The translations under genes were made by a program, and so were the position numbers. This document shows, in pieces, positions 1-10,413 of a stretch of DNA of 64,000 bases. The number at the start of each line of letters is the position of its first letter. Position 1 is the stretch's first letter. The DNA is taken from positions 1,072,453-1,136,452 of the forward strand of contig CM055111.1 of NCBI GenBank assembly GCA_029204225.1. The letters are read 5' to 3'. The notes below the pieces were generated by a model that saw only the letters and a list, made by a program, of their open reading frames with translations, was not told the DNA's origin and ran no database searches. The DNA comes from Diphasiastrum complanatum. Lineage: Eukaryota > Streptophyta > Lycopodiopsida > Lycopodiales > Lycopodiaceae.

Positions 1-1510
1 CATGTTCAAATTCTTTTTGCTCCTATGAATCCCCTTCCTTCTTTGCCTGCTAGTCCAACCCATGAGGGTCTACTAGCTACAGCAAAAATGGTCATTGATA
101 CCTTGCAATCAGACGTGAAAGATCATCTAAAGTTAGTGGAAGAATCTTTGACCAGTGTTTAAAGCATGTTGTAGACATTGGTGGGTGACATCCCTACCTC
201 CAGTTTTCCTTCTTCTGCACATGCTCAATCACAACATGCATCCCCCTTCTACGCCTGTTTTTCTGCCTACTTACTCTTTTCATTTTTCAAGCTTATCAAT
301 CACACAAAGACAAGGATATAGGAAACCTCATTATGCGGGCACCTCCTAGCAATGCATGGCCAGCTTGTCGGGCAGTGGTTTAGCAAGTGGGAGAGTTATT
401 TTGAGCTGCAGTGTAGCGTGCATCCACTGATGAGGTGTGGAATGTTAAAAAGGTCACTTACCATTTGAAAAATGTCACGAACAAGTAGTGGTGCAAGTTA
501 TCGCATACCACATATTGCCTGGTGACTTGGGCCAATCTTTTCATGCACAATTTATCCACCCTTTGAGCACGTGTAGGCAATGAATGCATGGCGCCTATAT
601 CGTCAAAGGTTGCCTTTTCGTGCACGTGTATATAGAGATGGTTACCAGGAGATTCTTATGAAGATTCTCGAGGAGATACTAGAGCGGATGCAGGTCCACA
701 GGTTTAGTTTTGGCGTGCAAGAAGACCTGTATCCTTATGTGCTGAATGAGGCTTGCAAGACCCTTGCATTGCAAAGGCCTTGATTTATGAAGGGGGTCAA
801 AGGGCAAATCTCAAGGGAAGTCAACAAGCATGCCTGGCACCTAGCGCCAGGGTTTTAGAAAGCCTAACCCAGCAAGTGGCAAGGGTGTTCCTTCAAGACT
901 GCTGTAGGTACATGTGCACCAAGGGGTGAAACACAAGGTGAGGAAGTCATGTCATGCCTTTGGTCGTTCTACCCTTAGCCCAAACGCTTAGGCAAGATAA
1001 GGAGAAGGCCAAGAGTAAAGGACTATGCTACTATTGTCTTGATAAGCATTCTTTCGAGAGTGCCCTCAACGTAAACACAATAAGCTGTATGCATTGCAAG
1101 CTTGAAAGGATGAAGGCACTCCAGGTGGCACTCTAGCGGACTTGGAGGAGAACATGTTAGGCATGGAAGATAAAGTATGAGACTACTTACAGGAAGGTAA
1201 TGTTAATTTTTGTACATTAAGTAGTTCCTAGTGCACTTGTATGCTTTCTTTCTATTAAAGCTCAAACAGGCTATTGATTTGATGATACAACACTGATTAT
1301 GATGAGCAGATGAGTGGTTGGTCGTGAGGCGATTGTCCTCTTCGCGACACGGGCTCATCAAATGGTATTGTCAACTCCCAACTTGTCAAGAGACTAAAGA
1401 TCCCCACGATACCTTCAGCCTAATGATATGTAGTCGAGATGTCAAATAGGAAGGCAACAAAGACCTAGGATCGTCAAGTTGTACAAATATCCATTAGTAT
1501 ACAGGGGTAC
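1..1510 (+). pseudogene. Gypsy gag/protease remnant
   Basis: This is a decayed stretch of Ty3/Gypsy-type gag and the start of pol. A gag-like segment near 580-783 (EILERMQVHRF, YPYVLNEACKTL) is followed at about 1020-1070 by a degenerate retroviral zinc knuckle that begins CYYC and continues in another frame as ECPQRK. A protease-like stretch with SQLVKRLKIPTIP-type residues can be pieced together near 1345-1410. Several stops and frame changes exclude a working protein. The segment stops where the Copia element at 1514 is inserted, so it is the older layer. The superfamily assignment rests on my memory of gag and protease motifs and is moderate. Confidence 0.5.
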
Positions 1511-1513
1511 AAG
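1509..1513. repeat. Target-site duplication, left (acaag)
   Basis: The five bases before the TG of the left LTR read acaag. The five after the CA of the right LTR (6066-6070) read acacg, four of five identical. This is consistent with an aged 5-bp duplication made when the Copia element inserted. Confidence 0.6.
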
Positions 1514-1955
1514 TGTTAGAATTTGTCATGCAAATTCTAGATGGAGTTACTAGTCCTACTAGCACTCACACAAACCAAGCATAGAGAGTAAAGAGAATTC
1601 AGATTATAAGAGAACTGAGCAAAGCTCTAACACACTGGAATGACTTTGTGGTGGGGCGCCAGCCTACCTATATACTTTCTCTAATCTATGTGAAAAGATA
1701 AAAGCATAAAGCTAATTGCTAATATTACTACCTATATTGGGTAAAGACCCAAGATGTATTTCTAAGTAATAAAACAAGTCTTAATCTACTAGTAGTGCGC
1801 CCACCTACATGCATAAGCAATAAAAAACAAATTCACTATAAATGGTTACGACTCCTATAACACAACTTACTAAAAATAATAACGGCCCCTATAATAGCAC
1901 GTAGGCATGGCCATACTCACACTAAGGGGTATCAAATAAACATTAATTCCTAACA
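1514..1955 (-). repeat. 3' LTR of Copia I
   Basis: It begins TGTTAGAATTTG and ends CTAACA in window orientation, with TG/CA termini. It is about 442 bp. The second half is closely matched by 5741-6065. Confidence 0.85.
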
Positions 1956-1963
1956 CTCCCCTT
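1956..1963 (-). other. Polypurine tract of Copia I
   Basis: On the minus strand this reads AAGGGGAG directly next to the 3' LTR, the usual place for plus-strand priming. Confidence 0.75.
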
Positions 1964-3360
1964 AATGTTTACTTTGTTATCTACTCCTAGAAGTTCTCTA
2001 AACTTCTGAGATTTTTCTTTGCCAAGTCCTTTGGTAAAGATATCCGCAACTTGCTCTTCAGTTGGCTTTGTCCTGTTGTGAAAAACTGGATTTTTTGCCA
2101 ATTTAATACAACTTTAATTGTCGCACTGAAGTACTATAGGTGAATGTTGTACCGTATGTAGAATCCTTCGTAGCCATATTGCTTCACTTGCTGCACTTGC
2201 TGCACTTGTAGTAGCTCGGTATTCTGCCTCTGTAGATGATGATGCGATAGTATCCTGCTTCTTTGAACTCCAAGAGATAACACCAGAACCAAGACTAAAA
2301 ACATAACCTATAGTAGATCTTCAGTCTTCCGCATCTCCAGCCCAATCAGCATCTACATAGCCCTGTAACTTCAAATCATCCTGTCTCCCATAGAGAATAC
2401 CAAACCTCAATGTACCCTAGATATATCTGAGTATCCGCTTAGCAGCTCTCTAATGAATATGCTTAGGCTTAGCCATAAATTGACTAACCATACTCAGAAC
2501 ATAAGCAATATATGGTCCTTTAGTAGTTAGATAGATTAAGCTTCCAACAAGCTTTCTATATAACGTCTCATCTACATCCTGATCCTCCTCTGCTTTAGTA
2601 AGCTTACATCCACTATCATATGGTGTAGAAATAGGCTTGCACTCTGACATATTGAACTTTTCAAGAAGTTCATGAGCATACGTAGATTGAGAAATAAATA
2701 GCCCCTGTGCTACTCTCTATACCCCAATCCTAGGAAAATATTGTAGTGAACCAAGATCTTTCATGTCAAACTCCGATGAGAGATCTTTCTTGATACCCTG
2801 AATCACACCATGATCTGATCCTGTAATCACAAGGTCATCCACATACATCACTACAATCACAATATGACCATCCTTTATCAAAACATAAAGTGTATGCTCC
2901 GAACTACTCCTCTGAAAGCCAAGCTCCTCAAAGTAGGTGTCATGCCTTGGGTGCCTGCTTAAGCGAATATAGTGCCTTGTCCAACTTGAAAACCTTGTCT
3001 TCATGTCTTGCTACTATGTATCCCTTTGGCTACTCCATGTAGACTTCCTCCTTTTCAATAACTCTTCACATCCATTTGTTGAATATCCCATCCAAACTGA
3101 GCTGCCAATGACAAAACTGTCCTCATAGTAGAAGACTTAGCAACTAGTGCAAAAGTTTCTTCATAGTCAATCCCTTCCCGTTGAGCATAACCTTTTGTCA
3201 CCAATCTTGCTTTATATGTTTATATAAACCATCTAATTTGTACTTAGTTCTATAGACCCACTTGCATCCAATGGCCTTTTTACCTGTAGGTAACTGAACA
3301 AGTCTCCAAGTCTTGTTCTTCATGATTGAGTTGTACTCCTCATCCATAGCTTTCCTCCAA
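1964..3360 (-). pseudogene. Copia I reverse transcriptase and RNase H remnant
   Basis: On the minus strand the RT part (about 3360-2700) keeps the catalytic YVDD motif in a VMYVDDLVITG context, followed by KDLGSLQYF. The RNase H part (about 2650-1990) keeps [21 protein letters not shown] and an ADWAG-type first catalytic aspartate region. Compared with the better preserved copy at 17521-19022 there are several frameshifts and substitutions. One is the loss of the [12 protein letters not shown] motif, which reads RLSRHPRH here. It would have copied element RNA and degraded the template; now it is non-functional. Confidence 0.8.
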
Positions 3361-3850
3361 ATATCCTCTTTTCAGCCTCTCTGAAAGTAGATAGATCCTT
3401 GGTTTCCAATACTGTGGCCATATATGCCAAATGTACATCCCCATCTTCATGGTTATCCTGTCGAACCTCCTGTCGATCTTGATCTTCATGATGATCCTCC
3501 TGTCAATCCTCTTGTCGATCTTGATCTTCATGTTGCTTTTCAAATCTAGCCGATCTCCTAGTCCCATGTGTACTGGACTCTTCCTGTTCCATAAGGACAC
3601 TATCCTTGATAGTTTCATAGTACCATCTAGGCAATCTCTGATGTAGGATGCTTCCTACCTGGTGAAGTAGGAGGTGAATAAGTATCCCATATACTTGATC
3701 TCTCCTTCGAAGCTCTTTCCTTTCTCGACCAAGGTCACTACTTGGATTGGCGTAGGCGATACATGTGTCGATTCAGGCTCCTGTAATAACTCGTCACACA
3801 ATATAGGGATTCCTCCATCTTGATTCCTATCATAAGGTATCTCTGTATCT
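3361..3850 (-). pseudogene. Copia I integrase-RT linker with acidic repeats
   Basis: This is the variable spacer between integrase and RT. On the minus strand it encodes reiterated short units built on DQDR, QE and HHED at about 3440-3535. The equivalent stretch of Copia II (19120-19170) has fewer units, so the repeat number has changed between the two copies. Confidence 0.55.
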
Positions 3851-4755
3851 TTATGAGTGCCTCCTCATCAAGATTACATCCCTGCTTGTGATGACTTTCT
3901 TACCTTCCAAGTCAGACAACCTGTATCTCTTCTTTTGACTATTATATCCAAGGAATAAACACTTGGTCGCCTTAGAATCCAACTTGCTCCTGGAATCCTT
4001 AGGTGTGTGAGCATAAGCAGTACTACCAAACGCTCTCAAATGACTTACATCTGGGAGTCCGATTCTCTACAACCTTTGTAGGATTTCGATTCGAAAGATA
4101 AACCGCCATCTTAACTGCTTTACCCCAAAACATATTTGGAGGATTCTTACTCTTGAGCATACTCCTCGTTGTTTCCACTGTAGACCGGTTTTTTCTTTCC
4201 GCAAACTCCAAATCATGTGAAATACTTGAATGCTTCACCCTTATTCTTGAGAAGATAGATCCATGTCTTTCTAGAATAGTCATCCACAAACACAATGAAG
4301 TAACTTGCTCCCCGATAAGACTGAGTCCTCATAGGACCACACAAATCTATATGAACAAGTTCTAGAACATTTCTCGCCTTGAATGTACTAGGCAAAAATT
4401 TCTTCATATGATGCTTGCCTAAGACACAGCCTTCACAAACCTTGTGATTAGAAACAACTTGAGGTAAACCTGTAACCATGTTGTATTTCCTCAAGACTTG
4501 TAGACTTTTGTAATTCAGATGCCCAAACCTTTCATGCCATAGCTTACTCACTGATCCAATATCCACAACACTTGCAGGATGATCCACCACCTGAGTCTGA
4601 AGTTTGTATAACCGTCCTGCAAGTATGCCCTCAGCTACTTCATTATCTTTCCTCTTGATGACACACTGCTTCTCATCAAACTGCACCACCATGTGTTGCT
4701 TCGCAATAGCTGATATGGAGAGTAAGTTTTTCTTGATTCCTGGTACATAAAGCAC
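3851..4755 (-). pseudogene. Copia I integrase with internal deletion
   Basis: The pre-integrase zinc region is well kept, with the H-x-RFGH pair and CEGCVLGKHH, so all four HHCC ligands are present. The core begins with VHIDLCGPM (first catalytic Asp) and [11 protein letters not shown]. Around 4215 the sequence jumps from GEAFKYFT to the ERKNRS segment, skipping roughly 165 bp that in Copia II encode the second catalytic Asp (RSDKG). The last part (4039-3851) holds GYNSQKKRYRLSDLEGKK, the usual C-terminal region. Loss of the second Asp makes the enzyme inactive. Confidence 0.85.
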
Positions 4756-5735
4756 GTCCTTTATGTCTCCAACCTGAAGGTCGTTGAACTTCTACTTTAC
4801 CAACTCCGTTTATATCATATGTGTAGTTGCCTCCCAACTTCACATTTGATCCATCATCCAATTTTTGAAAATTAGATAGCCACTCCCACCTAGGTGTCAT
4901 ATGCTTTGAAGCTCCTGAATCAATAAACCAATAGTCTTCTTCCTTCGAGAAGCCAGCACCAGAAGATGTTGATGCCGAAAACAACTCATAGTCTTCAAGA
5001 TCCAAAGCACTCAATTTTGCCTTAGATATTTCTTCTTCTTCAGCAAAATTCCGATCCTACTTTTTCTTGAACTTGTTGTGCCAGCACGCACTCCTTTGCA
5101 TGATGCCCTGATTTTCCACAAACAAAGCAATTTCCCTTTCGAACTACTTTCTTTCCATCTTCTGATCGATTCGATTGAGTCTCCTCCAAATTAGGCTTCT
5201 TCTTCCCTTTGCCACCTTCTTGGAACTTTGCTCTTGCTTCTTTGCTAGGAATGCCTGTTCCTTGAAATCGTCCCTGTTGACAATATTTTGTTGTTTCATT
5301 TCTTCCTGTAGTAATATGGCATGTAGCTCATCGAAAGAAGGCCTCATCTTCTGTAACGACGATAGCATCATTACAAAGTTTTGATAAGCCAAAGGTATGC
5401 TATTAAGTACAATGCATACTAAGACTGAATCTTGAACACTTTCTCCAACCGCAATAAGTTGTCCTCTCAGATCTTTCACCCGAGTAAAGTAGTCCGTTAC
5501 TGATTCACCCGTACTCATCTTCAATGTGCGTAGCTTATTAGTCAAGAACAAGATTCATGACTAATTTACTGTCTCATACAAGTTCTTCAGTATATTCCAA
5601 GCCTCTTTGGGTCCAGCAGCATCTCTAATATGAGGTATGATCATATCTCCAACTGACAAGTTGATGATATGATGAGCTTTTCTTCTACGTCTCTGATACT
5701 CCCACAACACCCTGTCAGTGTTAGGAGGTATCTCG
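4676..5735 (-). pseudogene. Copia I gag and aspartic protease
   Basis: The gag segment (5551-5144) has the conserved [11 protein letters not shown] and [12 protein letters not shown] stretches. A canonical zinc knuckle (CFVCGKSGHHAKEC) lies at about 5090-5135, and then the protease active site [11 protein letters not shown] near 4920. A 4-5-base loss near 4765, just after RPSG, throws the protease out of frame relative to Copia II. Two or more frame changes separate gag from protease. The N-terminal third of gag is missing because the sequence runs from the VEIP codons near 5735 straight into LTR sequence. Confidence 0.85.
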
Positions 5736-5740
5736 ACACC

Positions 5741-6065
5741 TGGGGTGCCAGCCTACCTATATACTTTCTCTAATCTATGTGAAAAGCTAAAAGCATAAAG
5801 CTAATAGCAAAAGACAAAAAGCTAATTGCTAATATTACTACCTATATTGGGTAAAGACCCAAGATGTATTTCTAAGTAATCAAACAAGTCCTAATCTAGT
5901 AGTAGTGCACCCACCTACATGCATAAGCAATAAAAAACAAATTTACTATAAATAGTAAGAATCTCTATAACACAACTTACTAAAAATAGGAACGGCCCCT
6001 ATAATAGCACGCAGGCATGGCCATACTCACACTAAGGGGTATCAAATAAACATTAATTCCTAACA
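5741..6065 (-). repeat. Truncated 5' LTR of Copia I
   Basis: It corresponds to the second part of the 1514-1955 LTR, starting at the GCCAGCCTACC stretch and ending CTAACA. The first roughly 115 bp, the primer-binding site and the leader are absent. Confidence 0.8.
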
Positions 6066-6070
6066 ACACG

Positions 6071-6852
6071 GACAAGCTAGATTTATGACTAGACTAGCAA
6101 GTTTTGATAGAGTGCTATGTAAGCATTGGCATGTGGCAATGCAGCCAACTGAAGAAAGTTGCCAGTCGGCCCCCACCCCCCCCCATCTCAACTACACATA
6201 TAAAGAAAGTACCTTCACAGTATCTTTAGCAGGTCCAACAAGCAATCATAAGCTCAGATCATGCAAAAAATGCATTTTTGGCCTCCTTCAACAAGCAAAA
6301 CTTCAATATGATGGTGTCTAATGCACATCTATCCAAATTGGATGCATGATGGCTCAAATCAGAGGCAATCCATCATATCTTTAAGTTTGTATTAAGAACC
6401 AACAGGTTCAGACCCCCATTTAAGAGGTATTCATGCCCAAAAGTCACCAAAAATACAATATTTTTTGAGGTTTTGAGCCCTCTAATGGTGTCTAATCCTA
6501 ACCAAACTTCATGACAGCCCTAGGACAGCTTCATTACATCTCTGAAAACTTGCTTACCAGCTATTGGCTGAGAATTTTGAGATCTACCACAAAATTAGTC
6601 CAAAAATCATCAAAAAACCTTGTTTTTTGACCCATTTTGACCAAAATTTGTGGGATAAATCTACAAATAAGTGCAATCTGATCCTAAATCCTATAAATCC
6701 ATTGCATGCAAGCACTAAAAGTTCTGATTCTAGTCAAACATGGTTTCTATAGCCCATTTATGATCCAAAAACCCCAATTTTTGGTCCAAAATCACTATCT
6801 GATCAACCTTTTGACTATTCAAACATCATGCAATCATTAAATCCTATCATTA
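6071..6852. other. Gene-free interval
   Basis: AT-rich sequence with many CAAAAAT and CCAAAA words and a run of C near 6172-6183. I see no coding, RNA gene or LTR signal. Confidence 0.5.
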
Positions 6853-6956
6853 ATGACTGTAAAACAGCAAGTACAATCTGGAAATAAGATGGCCTTTACG
6901 ATCATAGAGAATGATCTCGTGCTAGAGATCAGGCATGCTCGACAGTCGGATGAACA

Positions 6957-7220
6957 TTGTCACCACGTGTCATTATTAGTAATTCAGATATTACCGCTCA
7001 AACAGGTACCTCTGATGGGGCACACACTTATTTGGCATACACCATTGTTGATGGTATGCTTAAGAGAAATGGTAAGATATACGTGCTAGACACGAATGGA
7101 CTTCATAAGAAGATCCTTCATGAGTGTCATGATAGTCCCTACACAAGGCATCTGAGTACGGATAAGCTGGCTGAGCGCCAAATATATGTAATTTGTCTCC
7201 GAATAGCTCGAAACTTGTGA
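6957..7220 (+). pseudogene. Gypsy integrase N-terminal scrap
   Basis: A short stretch encodes DGMLKRNGKIYVLD followed by KILHECHDSPYTRH, the pattern of the Ty3/Gypsy integrase zinc-binding domain (H..H..C..C type) with its preceding spacer. The second half of the zinc domain is lost and frames change on both sides. It is an isolated fragment with no LTR visible around it. Confidence 0.6.
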
Positions 7221-10200
7221 AATCAATGGGCTACAACAAAACTCTTAGCAAAGGGGCTTTGAGACATAGTTACCATGGAACTTTGCTTTTTAGATGTGCC
7301 ACGCATTCCCAGCGTTTTCTTGTTGGAAACGTGAGTTTGGGAACGTGACCAGGGAATGCATTGGGAACGCGTTCCCTGGTCACAGTTTCTGCAAAGACTA
7401 AAAAGACAAGATAAATGAAAGAGGAAGCTTTGATGTGATGGTGTCGATTTCTTCTATGCACGAGGGTGGGTCAGCAGTGACCCTACAGATGAGTGGATAC
7501 GATGCATCGTCACTTATATGGGGTGTGTGTCAACCTTCAAAGCAATCGAAGATCTAAGGGAGTTGTAACTTCTAGTGACAAGAAACACTGATAAGCACGT
7601 GCTAGTCATGCAAGGTGCATCATAATCATCGATGTATTGTAGAGGCACATGCCACGAGTATGCATAGTTATTGTTAGTAGTGCGTAACCATCATGCCACA
7701 AAGTGCGCCCATGGTTATAGAGTTCGAGGCCAGGGTTAGTTGGGCAATCATTCTACTAATGGCGATGGTGCATGGGGGTGGTAATTGGTAGACTCCCGTG
7801 CGTACTATTCAGCAGTTCAGGTACCTATTGATCAAAGGTGGCCTAGCTAGCCATGCAAGGATGCCACATTGCCTAGAACAACAATAGCAGGGGAGGTGCT
7901 ACAAGAGTTACCTATGGATGAAAGGAGATTTATTCTACACTATAGCTTTTAGTGATTTGACGAGCTTACGCCATAGGAGTAACAATGGGCATCAGAAGAG
8001 AGAGAGAGGGGGGGAGGAACACCATTTTTTAGGTTTTCTTGAGGGATTTGTGTGGGAAAAGAGAGATCAGTGTCTTTCTGCATGGAGATCGCTAGTGGAG
8101 CAGCCTATATCCATCAGTGATCTGAGCCTTGCTTTTCATATAAGTGGAGCAATAGACAGAGAAAATATTAGTTTTTGGCCATTTTGAACAATGAAACAGC
8201 CCTAGAAATCTCGTTTCTAGGAGAGAAAGCCTTGTCATAACTTTCTAAATTTTGGGAGCTCATCCCCGGCAATAGGAAGACTTGGTACAGCCAAATTTCA
8301 TCCAATTGTAATGAGCGAGCGGAAAGTTATAGCCAAAAACAGGTATGGGGAGATTGTAGGGCAGCCAATCATTGGTTAAAAGTCGTTGACAGCTAATTAT
8401 TCTCAAGCGCAAATTCCTAGCAAGGGTCTCATTGGCTAACAAGGAAGCCTCATGCAAATTTTGGACTTCGTAGGTGTTTTTAGGTCTTAGTAGAAACTGT
8501 GACGATAACTGGTGTCCCCATACCGCCAGCCATCGCCCTCGGCTCTCCCTAGCATACATCTCATGGCTTGGAGATACATCATGGCTATTGCACGTGCTCT
8601 CCATCCACCAATTCCCGGGTAGACTTAGTGAATGGCAAAAGTGAAGCCCCACCACTATATATGCATAGCATAGTGGGTCCCATCAAGCACAGTCCCTCTA
8701 GCGACATGTGACCACCTAGGATGGTGACGCATGACACTAAACCATGTCAATAACGCTAGACCTGCGTCTTGCGAGGCCGTCACTGAGGGGCATACCATTA
8801 TGGTACATAACACTGGACCTAAACAGCAGTCATAGGACCTTGTAGTTACAACTCTTGGCAAGATTATGGTTTGGCCACAATTGGGTTCAAACAATTCCTA
8901 TAATGTTAGGAGTATCAAATTAAGCCTAGAATTTATTTGTACATCACTTCGTATCAAGATACTTTTTTAGCTCAACGAGATAGGGTGTCGGAGTTCTACT
9001 AGGCTGCAAGGTCAAGACTCAATATCCAAAGGGCGATGGCCAATTTTGAGATGTGCCATGGTAAGATGCACATTATTGGCATCTTTTTTGATGTGACATA
9101 CATTATTAGGGTCCATCATTTTTACAACCATGTAGTGGCGTATTACTTGTTTGCAAGAACTTTGGAGGCTACATATTACTCCTTGGAGTGTTCATTGGTT
9201 GGAAAATCTCTACTAAGAATATGCTTCAATGTTACAATGAATAGTGTGGAATTTTTTCAAGTGTACTCAATGGCTGGATTCTAGTACTGCCCAAGTTCCC
9301 AATCGGATTTACAATCTATTTAGTGCTCAATCATACTCGAAATATAGTGATCTCAAACCTACTACTTGGTTGCATGTTGCAATTAAGTTGATAGGATGCA
9401 GCTTGTTTATTCTATTTTTGAAAATGCGAGTCCTTAGATTTGACAAGTTATTATAATGGCTCTTGCTCGTAGTATCTTATGAGAGATTTCAAGTAAATGA
9501 TATGCTTCATTGGCTAATTGATTTCAAACTTATAGAGATGAAATATCTATAGCTTGAGACCCTAAACCATGTTATTGGAGAACCCTAAATCATTGACCAT
9601 ATTATCCACTTCATAAGACCATATTATTCGGTTTTCTATACATGAATAATATACAATAAGAAAATGACAATTTTTTTGAGAAAAAGACAAGAAAGAAATA
9701 GAGTTTTGAGGTTTTTCGTAGTTCCAGCATGCTACATTCTGGAATGTGCCTTCCTAAATGTTGTGAGGTCATCTTGATGGAACTAAGATTTAAAATGAAA
9801 GCCTAAAACTAGTGAATGAAATATGGGGCGTTAGCCTAGTGCAACAAGCAATGAGAAGCTTGTAACTAGAATCATTCCCTTTTAGTTTTGTGGGTATGAT
9901 TGTAGTTGTGCCCACCATCCTAGAAAGCCATTAAGAGACTTTGTGGAGCACTTTACAAGTAGGGATGTTCTCTTCTTTTGAGATGTACCTTATTTGATGC
10001 CAATGTTTGGAAAACAAAGATAAGGTGAAATTTGTTGTATGTTTATTATTTTTCTCTTTGTGAAAGTTTATGTAACAATTCATTGGCATGCTCGAGCATT
10101 GCTACTCCAAAATCTACATAGTTAGTACCCATATTATGATATAAAAGCAATTTCAAGGCATTTACTGTCTGTACTTGATGTGTTTGTGTACAAGTCTTGA

Positions 10201-10271
10201 AGCCATGGTGTTTGAGAGTTGAAATTTGCTAATTATTTAGGTTTGAGAGTTGAAATGCCTTATTTTGATAG
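7221..10271. other. Gene-free interval upstream of the first visible exon
   Basis: No conserved coding region was found on either strand. At 7911-7996 there is a degenerate copy of the LTR tail seen at 11717-11804, ending in a decayed primer-binding-like tgggcatcag. The end of the interval, just before 10272, is presumably the 3' end of a host-gene intron. I looked here for the first ANTH exons and did not find them. Confidence 0.5.
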
Positions 10272-10413
10272 GTTGCTTTAAAATCATTGATGGTAATCCA
10301 TCGTATCCTAAGAGAAGGAGATCCAACGTTTCGCGAGGAGCTTATTAATTACTCACACAACAGGGCACATGTTCTTAATCTTTCCAATTTCAAGGATGAC
10401 TCCAACCCAAATG
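10272..10413 (+). CDS. ANTH gene exon a
   Basis: It follows a tag acceptor and reads [22 protein letters not shown] and [11 protein letters not shown]. It ends one base into a codon at a GT donor. The frame happens to stay open through the following 123-bp intron, so a naive ORF call would add about 40 wrong residues here. Confidence 0.92.

Larger units (their letters stand above)
1514..6065 (-). mobile_element. Copia LTR retrotransposon I (decayed)
   Basis: This is a minus-strand Ty1/Copia element in the order 3' LTR, polypurine tract, RNase H, RT, integrase, protease, gag and a truncated 5' LTR. It belongs to the same family as the element at 17072-22792, since gag, protease, integrase, RT and LTR all align by eye. 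It is non-autonomous now. The primer-binding site, leader, gag start and the first part of the 5' LTR are deleted, about 165 bp of integrase is missing, and frames break repeatedly. Both outer termini and a near-perfect 5-bp target duplication survive, so the deletions happened after insertion. Confidence 0.9.

Noticed and set aside
8260-8894. Two minus-strand ORFs of 131 and 79 codons
   Set aside because: Their composition is random, they have no motif or homologue I recognise, and they have no splice or promoter context.
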